DNA from: Caldilineaceae bacterium
GTDB lineage: Bacteria > Chloroflexota > Anaerolineae > Caldilineales > Caldilineaceae
DNA: 33,889 bases
NCBI GenBank assembly: GCA_022821585.1
Contig: JAJEDI010000028.1
Location: forward strand, 1 to 33,889
Direction of reading: 5' to 3'
This document shows, in pieces, positions 26,201 to 33,749 of this stretch (its first letter is position 1; every line of letters starts with the position of its first letter). The translations under genes and the position numbers were made by a program. The notes below the pieces were generated by a model, which was not told the origin of the DNA, searched no databases, and saw only the letters and a list, made by a program, of their open reading frames with translations.

Positions 26201-27502
26201 TCAAGCCGAAGCCGCCGCACCTACCTTCCCGGCTGTCGGCGCCCGTTCTGCCCCTTCCACCGGCTCATTGATGATCAAAGTACGCATGACCCGGTAATCG
26301 TGGCCGCCGAAGCGGTACTTGTACTCCTCATCGCCCTGCAGAAAGTCGAATACCTCGATGCCGCGCGCGATCGCGTGTTGGATCACATAGCCCAGCAACA
26401 CCCAGCCGGGGCTGTACCCGGCCCACTTTTCAGTGTCGTAGCCGGAGTTGTAAAGCAGCAGTTCCTTCTTGTATTCGAACGCCAGCAGCGCCGCCGCATT
26501 TTCACCGTTCAGAGAAAGAAAACTGAGATGGAGATGGCCCGCTTCGAGCATGCGGCCCGCCATGACGCGGAAAAAACGCTCCATGTGCGCCGTCATGAAC
26601 GACTCCTTGTCCGGGCGGCTCATGCGCTGTAAACGCAGAAACTCATCCATCGCCCCCTGCAGCTCGTCCATCGACTGGATCAACGTAAAGCCGACATCCA
26701 GCTCCCGTTCCACCCGGCGCTGTTTGCGGCGAATCTCGTGGCGCTGCTTCTTGTCGATCTGCATCAGATAGTTTTCATAGCGGTCCGGGAGATGCACGTG
26801 CGGCGCCACATCCTCCTGGTCGACCTCCACCCGCAGACCCGCCTTCCGGAAAATCGAGGGCAGCGCCTTGTAGCTCAGACTGTCCTCCGGCAGATTGCAC
26901 AGGTCCAGATAGTCCCACGCCGGCGCCTCATCGCTCTGCAGCCAGTCCAGCAGACAGTAGTAGACCTCCTTCTCCCAACCGGCCGCAATCACGATATCCA
27001 GAAAGTCGCTCACCTCCACACAGCCGACCAGTTTCAGGCTGCGCTTCCCTGCCCATTTACCCTCCGTGTGTTCACTCAGATAGAAGGGCGCGATCCCAAC
27101 CAGCCCGGACGGGCCGGTAGAGGGGCTCGCAGCGTCAGCCGGATCTTCACTCTCCCCTCTCGACTCTTCACTCTCGCCTCGATAAAACGCCAGAATCCAC
27201 AGATCGCCCGCCCCCAACTGCTGCCACCAGACCGACTGCCATGCATGCGTCAGGAAGAAGGTGTCGTAGCGGCTGCGGGCCAGCAGGTCGTTCCACTCCG
27301 ACGCCAGCGCGCTGAATCCATTGGGATAAGCGGTTGGACCATAAATGGTCACATTAAGTGAACAGGGTGGTACCGCATCGCGGTCTGCATCCTGCGCAGA
27401 CGCCTCGCTCCCCGGGGCAATGCCGTCTCTGTGATGGCCGTCGCGCCGCAGCCGGCGCGCCACCGCAGGCACGTCCGGCGCCGGGGATTTCGTGATAAGC
27501 AT
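26201..27502 (-). CDS. FemAB/BioF2-like GNAT N-acyltransferase
   Basis: A protein of about 433 aa with two GNAT-like lobes of the Acetyltransf_6 (CelD/BioF2-like) type. The second lobe is diagnostic: AALLAFEYKKELLLYNSGYD, then YSPGWVLLGYVIQHAIARG, then FDFLQGDEEYKYRFGG. Such proteins transfer acyl or aminoacyl groups in cell-envelope or polysaccharide synthesis. The ATG at 27502 follows GAGGAG closely; the upstream frame reads to 27796 but is non-family sequence. Residues about 108-120 (RGESEESRGESED) are encoded by a heptamer array inserted where relatives go directly from strand to strand. The N-terminal 45 residues look disordered. Confidence 0.85.
   Translation of the reverse strand: MLITKSPAPDVPAVARRLRRDGHHRDGIAPGSEASAQDADRDAVPPCSLNVTIYGPTAYPNGFSALASEWNDLLARSRYDTFFLTHAWQSVWWQQLGAGDLWILAFYRGESEESRGESEDPADAASPSTGPSGLVGIAPFYLSEHTEGKWAGKRSLKLVGCVEVSDFLDIVIAAGWEKEVYYCLLDWLQSDEAPAWDYLDLCNLPEDSLSYKALPSIFRKAGLRVEVDQEDVAPHVHLPDRYENYLMQIDKKQRHEIRRKQRRVERELDVGFTLIQSMDELQGAMDEFLRLQRMSRPDKESFMTAHMERFFRVMAGRMLEAGHLHLSFLSLNGENAAALLAFEYKKELLLYNSGYDTEKWAGYSPGWVLLGYVIQHAIARGIEVFDFLQGDEEYKYRFGGHDYRVMRTLIINEPVEGAERAPTAGKVGAAASA
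27145..27179. repeat. Heptamer array inside a coding sequence
   Basis: Five contiguous 7-base units (CTTCACT, CTCCCCT and so on) lie within the FemAB-like gene and encode an acidic Glu/Ser repeat at residues 108-119 without breaking the frame. Same period and composition as the intergenic arrays. Confidence 0.65.
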
Positions 27503-27672
27503 AAGCTCCTCTATCTGCTTGTCTGAACCTTGTCTTCTGGTATTGAGGGACGCTATATGATCCGCGCATTCCACTACGAATATCGTAGTGAGCACAGCCA
27601 TTCTAGTCCAATTGGTGGGGATTCGACAAACCCAAGTGACCGGCGCGGGGACTGGAAAGTGGGCGCCGGCCT

Positions 27673-29322
27673 CTACGGTGGAGGACCTCCGCTCCCGCGA
27701 AATCGCAGATAACCGATGGCGACCACAACGATCAGCAGGAGGAAGACAAAGGTCTGCCCCTGCGCAGTCTGCGAAATGCGCACGAACCGCTGCCACACCG
27801 TGACCTCCGCGACCTGCGCCGGCGCCGAGGATGGGCTGGACCGTTGGATGATCGATGAGGGCGTTGAAACGCCGACTGCGATCATCGTACCGCGCGCGGC
27901 CACCGCCGGCGTCGCGCTCGCATCCGCTTCCGGCGTCTGTGGGCTGGAACCGGGCTGCGCGACCGCGCTCTCCTCTGTCGGCGAAGAGGTTGCCTCAGGC
28001 GACGGCGAGGCGGGCGGTTGCGTATTGGACGCGCCGCCCGCGCTTGGCGCGGCCGCGCTCCCGTAGCACACCAGCAGCTGCACATCGTCCAGGAACATCC
28101 ACGTGCGCAGGCCGTTGCCGTCGTTAAAGACATTGAAATAAAGATAGTACGACCCGCCCAGGTAGGGAGTCAGATCGACCGTCATCGTCTCCCAGGCCGC
28201 GTTCTCCGCACGATTGCGATAGAGGATCGCCTCGGTCGCCAGAGACGATGTCAGCAGGATCAGCTCCTGGCGGTCGGACGCCAGCGCCGGGCTCAGCGTC
28301 GCCGGCTCCTGGCTGCGCGAAAGATGGTTCCAGCGCAACGACGCGCTCGACGCACCGGCCGGCAGTTGGATCAGCTGGCGCACGGAGGAATAGGATTGGA
28401 TATTCTGCGTGCCGCTCCCCGGCGGGTTGCCCAACCGCAATGACAGGGCGCCCCCGGACGGCTGGCTGGCGAGAACTGGTGGGTTCGGCGATTCGCCCAC
28501 GGCCCAGTTGGAAAAGCCGTCCAGCACGCTTTCAAAGTCACCGTTGGTCAGCGAATCGCTCGCGACACAGCCGCCCGGCACAGGCGTCGTCACCGGCTGC
28601 GGTGTGGCGCCTGGCGGCGGCGTACCGCTGGGCTGGGGCGCCGCGCTCGCCGGCGGCGTCACAAACGGCGTCGCGTCCGGTTCACACGCCAGCAGGCTCA
28701 CCTCGTCCAGGTAGAGCGCGGTGCGGCCGCCGCCGCCGTCATTATGCACACCGAACTCGATGCGCAGCGTGCGCCCCCGAAAGTGCGTCAGATCGATCAG
28801 TTCGAACTGCCACGACTGCTCGTTGGAGAGCCGCGCCCACGGCTGCGCCAGCCGTACCCCGGTTGTCGCTTCGTAGATGTTCAGCAGCTGCATGTCGCTG
28901 CCGGGCGTATCTTCGTGGCTCGCCCAGAAGTGAAAGCTGAACGTGAAATGCTGCACCGAATCGGGCAGCGCGATGTCCTGGTAAAGGTTATCGCTGGCCT
29001 CCAGGTTGGCGCTGTCCACGATCCCCAGCCGCAGCGAGCGCTCACCCGCATACGCTCTCGCCGTCGAGTAGCTCGGCGGCAGCGCTGACCCCGCCAGGCC
29101 CCACTGCAGGTCGGTCGCCTCGAAACCGCCGTTAATGATCAGCTCGCTGCAGCCGTCAGGCGAAAGATGGGCCGCGCCCACCTCACTGTCACCAGGAGCC
29201 GGAGGTGGCCCCTGCGCCCTTGTCGCCGCCGTCCCCAGCCACAGCACCAACGCAACCGCCAGCAGCGTGCACAGAAAAACAACCCCGCGCGCGCCCCACA
29301 CCTTCCTCATTACCCCTCGCAT
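27673..29322 (-). CDS. Membrane-anchored surface protein with two jelly-roll modules
   Basis: A secreted protein of about 549 aa. Signal peptide: basic MRKVWGARG then VVFLCTLLAVALVLWL, with AAT-R-AQG as a probable cleavage area. Two related beta-sandwich modules each open with NGGFE...W or NGDFE...W and end with ALYLDEVSLLAC or WMFLDDVQLLVC, the pattern of CBM4/9-like or similar jelly rolls. Pro/Thr/Ser-rich linkers separate them, and a C-terminal helix (FVFLLLIVVVAIGYLRF) with a short basic/Pro tail anchors it. It may bind surface or environmental polysaccharide. The start at 29322 has AGGTGG upstream; 29310 is an alternative. Confidence 0.8.
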   Translation of the reverse strand: MRGVMRKVWGARGVVFLCTLLAVALVLWLGTAATRAQGPPPAPGDSEVGAAHLSPDGCSELIINGGFEATDLQWGLAGSALPPSYSTARAYAGERSLRLGIVDSANLEASDNLYQDIALPDSVQHFTFSFHFWASHEDTPGSDMQLLNIYEATTGVRLAQPWARLSNEQSWQFELIDLTHFRGRTLRIEFGVHNDGGGGRTALYLDEVSLLACEPDATPFVTPPASAAPQPSGTPPPGATPQPVTTPVPGGCVASDSLTNGDFESVLDGFSNWAVGESPNPPVLASQPSGGALSLRLGNPPGSGTQNIQSYSSVRQLIQLPAGASSASLRWNHLSRSQEPATLSPALASDRQELILLTSSLATEAILYRNRAENAAWETMTVDLTPYLGGSYYLYFNVFNDGNGLRTWMFLDDVQLLVCYGSAAAPSAGGASNTQPPASPSPEATSSPTEESAVAQPGSSPQTPEADASATPAVAARGTMIAVGVSTPSSIIQRSSPSSAPAQVAEVTVWQRFVRISQTAQGQTFVFLLLIVVVAIGYLRFRGSGGPPP

Positions 29323-29432
29323 CCTGTCCACCTGAAAAACTACCCCGCCCCGGCACGTACGTTCCTCCTGTTTCTGCCAGGAACCCCAATTGTAGCACGG
29401 CCCCCAAATCATGAACAACGGCCGCGCGATAG

Positions 29433-29536
29433 GGGGTGCATCCCAGATTTTTGGCGGGTTTCGTCTGACCGGAGGTGAATTCAGTCTGGTCATCTTAAAG
29501 GACCCACTTGACGGACAACAATTTGGGATACACCCC
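29433..29536. mobile_element. MITE-like element with target-site-like direct repeats
   Basis: A 104-bp segment begins GGGGTGCATCCCAGAT and ends with the inverted form ATTTGGGATACACCCC; 14 of 16 end bases pair. It is flanked by GCGATAG on both sides (29426-29432 and 29537-29543). No coding capacity. A further half-end, GGTGCTTCCCAAAAT, directly follows the right-hand direct repeat, suggesting a second truncated insertion or a tandem array. Confidence 0.55.
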
Positions 29537-29595
29537 GCGATAGGGTGCTTCCCAAAATAGGGGTGAGCCTTCGTATACCTCTGGAGGCAACCAAG

Positions 29596-29678
29596 TCACG
29601 GTCAGTTCCCATTCCAGTTTCCGCCAGAATAAGCGCCGCCTCTGACCCCTAATCCCTGTCCCCTAGCCCCTGCAGTTT
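29596..29678. repeat. Dispersed repeat, copy B, ending in heptamers
   Basis: It matches 24147-24229 through CACGGTCAGTTCCCATTCCA and onward. The heptamer part is 29644-29671 (GACCCCT, AATCCCT and two more), followed by GCAGTT as in copy A and at 19571. Confidence 0.6.
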
Positions 29679-29710
29679 TGGGCGGTCGGGCCTATTCGGC
29701 CCTCCCTTGT

Positions 29711-29729
29711 GCGGGGGCTCCGCCCCCGC
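29711..29729. repeat. GC-rich perfect hairpin
   Basis: GCGGGGGC and GCCCCCGC (8 bp each) around TCC. No T-run follows on either strand, so a REP-like palindrome is as likely as a terminator. Confidence 0.45.
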
Positions 29730-30086
29730 AACGCCCCCTCTCCTACAACATGCCTGGTCGACCTGGTGTCGATATATGTTACAGGTGCCCAATCGAAAGT
29801 GTCCAGCCAGACCACGTCCCGCCAGTCCCATCAATTCCCCGTAGGCGCTTGCCTTGCGCCTGCCCTGTGCCCGCTAAGAGCCGGATCACAATATCGCCCA
29901 CCGCCGCCGCGCATTCCCCTCCTGACCCTTTTCGTCCCAAATTTATAATGCACCTCGCCCTCACGGGTGAGTTGATATCAAGGCGCGCAGGGCCTAAAAT
30001 AGGTTGCCTGGGAAATCCCGTAAAGAAGTAGAATGTTCCGCTGGCAATCGGGCTGGCAGATATCATCAGATATGAGGAGATATACT

Positions 30087-30743
30087 ATGACCGCGATGGA
30101 ACAAGTGGATGTGGAGGCGATTCAGCGAGGGCTTGAACTGTATCATGAAGTATCGTTGCGCGGCCGCCTTCGAGGTATTGCCCATCCCGACGATCAGTTC
30201 GGAGCGGAGTTCAAGGGCTGCCGGCGTTGTGAGCAGAAGAGGACGGATCCTGCCCCTGGCTACGATCCCGAACGGCACAAATATCCTGTTCCCAATCCCG
30301 ACCTTTGGAAAGAGGATTCCGATCCTTGGAAAGACGATCCCGAACTGGCGCGTTTACGAGCGGCGATAGATGCCCGCTACGCTGCTCTGTTCGTAAAGCC
30401 CGATGGCTCGCTCTTGCCGGTGGACGAGTGCTACCCGCCGGACGACAATTGGGCGGAAGGCTCACTCGGCTTCTGCGATTCGTGTCGGTCTGAATGGGAC
30501 GAGATGGAGCGGTACTGGGCCGACCCCGCTGTGCTGGCCAGCCTGTGGCTGGAAGCGACTTGGCGTCTGGAATACCTGCTAGGTATTAGCGACCACGAGG
30601 TATGGGGAGACACTCGGGTGCAAAATGAGCGGCGCGAACGGCGAGAACGGTTGATTGAACTCGCTAACAGCGGCGAAACGCTGGCGGAATCGTGGAGGCG
30701 TGAGAAACGGAAGCGCGCCCGGAAACCAAGACAGCGGAACTGA
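30087..30743 (+). CDS. Hypothetical protein with two CxxC motifs
   Basis: A 218-aa protein I do not recognise. CRRC at about residue 47 and CDSC at about residue 130 could form one zinc site. The region between is acidic and rich in Asp-Pro-Trp-Lys repeats (KEDSDPWKDDPELARL). The C-terminus is a strongly basic helix with RRERRERLIELA and a KRKRARKPRQRN tail, suggesting nucleic-acid contact. The ATG at 30087 follows GAGGAGA; an upstream in-frame ATG at 30033 has no such site. It stands alone between spacers. Codon use is less GC-biased than in the sugar cassettes. Confidence 0.65.
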   Translation: MTAMEQVDVEAIQRGLELYHEVSLRGRLRGIAHPDDQFGAEFKGCRRCEQKRTDPAPGYDPERHKYPVPNPDLWKEDSDPWKDDPELARLRAAIDARYAALFVKPDGSLLPVDECYPPDDNWAEGSLGFCDSCRSEWDEMERYWADPAVLASLWLEATWRLEYLLGISDHEVWGDTRVQNERRERRERLIELANSGETLAESWRREKRKRARKPRQRN

Positions 30744-30748
30744 ACCGA

Positions 30749-30775
30749 GGCCGGCACGTGGCCGGCCCCCTTTCC
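30749..30775 (+). terminator. Possible terminator after the CxxC gene
   Basis: GGCCGG (30749-30754) pairs with CCGGCC (30762-30767) across a 7-base loop, 5 bases after the stop codon, followed by CCCTTTCC. The tail is weak. Confidence 0.35.
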
Positions 30776-31012
30776 ACGTAGTCTGAGTAAATCAGTCGGA
30801 ATCCCTTCCCTCCCGGCTCAAAACGCCCGGTATGCCACTTGACCTGCATGCCGACAGGATTCCCCTCTCCAACTTCAGAACGCAACTTTGCTATACCAGA
30901 ATCCTGAGGATGAACGGTATCCCCGCGGAAGCGTTCAACCACCAACTAGGCAACCGGTCGACGTTGGCGAGTTCGTTGCCCAGTACTTGGTGAAGACAGA
31001 CGTGGCGGGACT
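30776..31012. other. Spacer with no supported feature
   Basis: Nothing convincing is visible here on either strand; small frames lack ribosome sites and family matches. Confidence 0.4.
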
Positions 31013-31208
31013 ATGAATGATTTGAACCTGAAGGATGAAGCGCCGTACACTTTGCCGTCGTATGGGAAAGTGATCAGCGTGAGTTTGGAGACTGTGGAGA
31101 CTGTGCAGAGGTTGCAGTGGATGGGGGCTAATGAAGCGAGGGGAGGTTGATCGGCTGGTGTATAATCTCTTTGGGTTGGCGGAGGATGAGAGTGGGGCCG
31201 TGGAGTGA
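31013..31208 (+). pseudogene. Frameshifted scrap resembling a restriction/methylase C-terminus
   Basis: A short frame from the ATG at 31013 (MNDLNLKDEAPYTLPSYGKV) reaches a GGGG run at about 31140. Removing one G would join it to a frame reading EVDRLVYNLFGLAEDE and stopping at 31208. The latter resembles the xxDRLVYxLYGLTEEE ending common in type II restriction enzymes and N6-methylases. The TGA overlaps the GTG start of the next gene. Recognition rests on about 16 residues. Confidence 0.35.
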
Positions 31209-33226
31209 GCAACTACATGACAATAGGAATATCAAAACTGACAACACAAGACATCGACGCGGTCGATGCGTTAATGAAGCGTCATGCCAAATGGCTTGGA
31301 TTCCTTCCTCGAGAAGCTCTTCGTAGCTATCTCGAAAAGGGAGGCGTATATGGAGCCAAGACTGAGAAAGGAGTGCTCATTGGGTATCTCCTATATGCGA
31401 AGAATCGACGTCGATTTCGTCTGACCCACCTCTGCGTAGCAGAGGAATTCGGTAAACAGGGACTCGCAAGACAACTCGTTGACACCTTGAAACAGTCAGC
31501 TACTTCCCAAAAGGCAATAGAACTTCACTGTCGTCGAGACTTCCCGGCGCATTACATGTGGCCCAAATTGGGATTTATCCCTATTGGTGAGAAACCTGGC
31601 AGATCTTTGGCCAAACAGCCTCTTAATCACTGGTACCTTACACTGGCCCCGAACGACCAATTGAGCCTGTTTCAAGCAAAAATAACGGATGAAACTCTTG
31701 ACGTCATCATTGATTCCCAGGTTTTCTTCGACTTGGAAGAACCAGAAAGTGACAGATCACGGCCATCCAAGGCACTGGTTTCTGACTTCCTGATTGATTC
31801 CCTAAATCTCTGGATAACCGATGAACTGTTCGTCGAAATTGACAGAAGTGAAGACTCAACAGGACGTAGAGCATCCCGACAAAGAGCCGAATTTCGGAAG
31901 ATAGAATATGATCCCAACAGTGTTGGACATTTCGAAGGGGGCTTATGCAGGCTGCTTCCAACCAATACCTTAAGTCAGTGGTCAGATATCAGACACCTAG
32001 CGAAAGCAGCGGCTTCTGATGTAGATGTTTTCGTAACGCGGGACCAAGCACTTTTGAATAAGGCAGTGGGAATTGCCGATGTGACAAATCTTCACGTATT
32101 GCATCCAACCGAACTGATTATTAGGCTCCACGAACTTTCCGAAAGTAAATCTTACATATCAGCACCCGTTTCAGGAATTACTCTTGAATGGCGTCGACTA
32201 TCCTCCAGGGATCATCCAGATGACTTATTTGATCAATTTCGAATACAGGGAGAGCGGAAAGGAGTTTTCAGGGAAAAAGTGAATTCTTTTCTCGCGAGGC
32301 CTGATCAATTCGAGTGCCAGTTGCTCTGGTGGGGGACCGATGCCATGGCACTTCGGGTTCGTTCGAATAGTTCTGGAGGAATTCTCTCCGTTCCTTTTGC
32401 TAGGGCGGCATCTTCTGGCGACAGATCCCTATTCGAGCGTTACTTGATTACGGACACAATTTACAGAGCGGTGGAAGAGGATCACAATATGGTGGAATTT
32501 GGCGAAAACTCAGTTCCTCCCAGTCTGAAGGCACATCTGCTGGCCGCAGGGTTTACAAAATGCAGCGAAAGTTTCGTGAGATTCTGTTTTTCACGCTGTC
32601 TTGACCGACAAGAAGCATTTGCTGTTATTTCCGGATTATCGCCTCCATCAATTGAAAATTATCGGAAAATGCCCGACATAGAACTCGAACGGCACTGTTC
32701 CCCTATGAGTTTAGCGACCGAACAGAAGTACTTTCTGATACCGATTCGTCCCGGCTACGCGATCAGTCTCGTTGACATCCATCAGTCAGCTTACAACCTC
32801 TTCGGGGGAGAGATTAATGTATTGCTGAGTTGGGATAACGTCTACTACAAGAGGAAAACCCACCATCATGTTCTTAAGCCACCAGCTCGAATTTTGTGGT
32901 ACGTGAGCGGGAAAAAGCAAATCGTTGCTGTCTCCCATCTTGACGACGTCGAGGTAGGTCCTCCAAAGGCACTGTTTAGAAAATTCAAGAAGCTAGGGAT
33001 ACTGGACTGGCAAGATCTTTATGAAATGTGCGATTCAGATACAGAAAGAGAGATCATGGCGCTGAAGTTTTCACACACATTTCCCTTTCCACATCCGATC
33101 TCATTAGCCGAGTTTCGGTTGATCTGTGAGAAGGACGGGGTGAGACCATGGGTTCAATCTCCGCTACAAATCCCAATGACAACCTTTCAAGAGTTATTTC
33201 AGATTGGATATTCGGCCCGGTCATGA
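31205..33226 (+). CDS. GNAT-PIN-PUA/EVE-like multidomain protein
   Basis: A 673-aa cytoplasmic protein. Residues about 5-145 are a GNAT acetyltransferase: the acetyl-CoA loop is EEFGKQGLARQL at 80-91 and the YMWPKLGF helix is typical. Residues about 165-305 form a PIN nuclease: IIDSQVFFD with Asp170 and Asp176, then ASDVDVFVTRDQALLNK with Asp280. Residues about 320-470 look like a second GNAT-like lobe (LLAAGFTKCSESFVRF). Residues about 510-660 look PUA/EVE-like (INVLLSWDNVYYKR, PPARILWYVSGK). Domain calls after residue 315 are less sure. The GTG at 31205 overlaps the preceding stop; an ATG at 31217 is an alternative. The next gene overlaps as ATGA. Confidence 0.75.
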   Translation: MSNYMTIGISKLTTQDIDAVDALMKRHAKWLGFLPREALRSYLEKGGVYGAKTEKGVLIGYLLYAKNRRRFRLTHLCVAEEFGKQGLARQLVDTLKQSATSQKAIELHCRRDFPAHYMWPKLGFIPIGEKPGRSLAKQPLNHWYLTLAPNDQLSLFQAKITDETLDVIIDSQVFFDLEEPESDRSRPSKALVSDFLIDSLNLWITDELFVEIDRSEDSTGRRASRQRAEFRKIEYDPNSVGHFEGGLCRLLPTNTLSQWSDIRHLAKAAASDVDVFVTRDQALLNKAVGIADVTNLHVLHPTELIIRLHELSESKSYISAPVSGITLEWRRLSSRDHPDDLFDQFRIQGERKGVFREKVNSFLARPDQFECQLLWWGTDAMALRVRSNSSGGILSVPFARAASSGDRSLFERYLITDTIYRAVEEDHNMVEFGENSVPPSLKAHLLAAGFTKCSESFVRFCFSRCLDRQEAFAVISGLSPPSIENYRKMPDIELERHCSPMSLATEQKYFLIPIRPGYAISLVDIHQSAYNLFGGEINVLLSWDNVYYKRKTHHHVLKPPARILWYVSGKKQIVAVSHLDDVEVGPPKALFRKFKKLGILDWQDLYEMCDSDTEREIMALKFSHTFPFPHPISLAEFRLICEKDGVRPWVQSPLQIPMTTFQELFQIGYSARS

Positions 33227-33708
33227 GCAGGATGTCGCAGCCGTTACTTTTTTCTTTGAAACCCAACTATGCGGAATTGATTTTTGAAGGTCTCAAGAAG
33301 GTTGAGTTGCGAAGGCGTATTGCTTCCAACATGGAGAACCGTTACGTATTTGTCTACGTGTCCAGTCCGGTTAAGCAACTCCGAGGCGGCTTTCGTGTAG
33401 GGCAAGTGTGGAGCGGGGACCCAGAAAAGATTTGGAACAGGGTATCCGAACTCTCTCAAGTAACTAAACAGTATTTTGACATCTATTACGCAGGGCGAAA
33501 CGTTGCTTATGCGTTAGAAATCACGGATGTCTGGGAATATGAAAACCCGACTGCTCTAAATAGGCTAAGAGAGTGTTTTCCAAATTTCATTGCCCCACAG
33601 TCTTGGCGGGTTGTTCGTCCTGAAGAACTTAGATCTTTTGGGAACATGAAATGCAAAACAGGGAACACGAACAATCACCTGGCTGCTTATATCGATTTCA
33701 TAGTCTGA
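33223..33708 (+). CDS. ASCH-domain protein
   Basis: A 161-aa protein with the ASCH (PUA-like) pattern. LLFSLKPNYAELIFEGLKKV then ELRRR opens the domain; YVFVYVSSPVKQLRGGF, YAGRNVAYALEITDVWEYENP and FIAPQSWRVV follow. ASCH proteins bind RNA or modified nucleosides; one member, E. coli YqfB, hydrolyses N4-acetylcytidine. The ATG at 33223 overlaps the TGA of the GNAT-PIN gene (ATGA) without its own clear ribosome site, so translation should be coupled. A second ATG lies at 33232. The pairing implies that the two proteins work together. Confidence 0.85.
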   Translation: MSRMSQPLLFSLKPNYAELIFEGLKKVELRRRIASNMENRYVFVYVSSPVKQLRGGFRVGQVWSGDPEKIWNRVSELSQVTKQYFDIYYAGRNVAYALEITDVWEYENPTALNRLRECFPNFIAPQSWRVVRPEELRSFGNMKCKTGNTNNHLAAYIDFIV

Positions 33709-33749
33709 CAGCAAGCCGCGCAAATATGGCAGAGGGACCGATGTGATCG

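Larger units (their letters stand above)
29323..30086. other. Intergenic region rich in mobile-element debris
   Basis: About 760 bases without a supported gene. It contains the MITE-like element (29433-29536), the dispersed repeat with heptamers (29596-29678), a GC hairpin (29711-29729), and a stretch around 29760-29820 that looks like a leftover IS end, though I cannot name it. GC content falls after about 29930. Confidence 0.55.

Noticed and set aside
29678..30031. Plus-strand frame of 117 codons in the large spacer
   Set aside because: Pro/Cys-rich, runs through a GC hairpin and repeat; no ribosome site or family resemblance.
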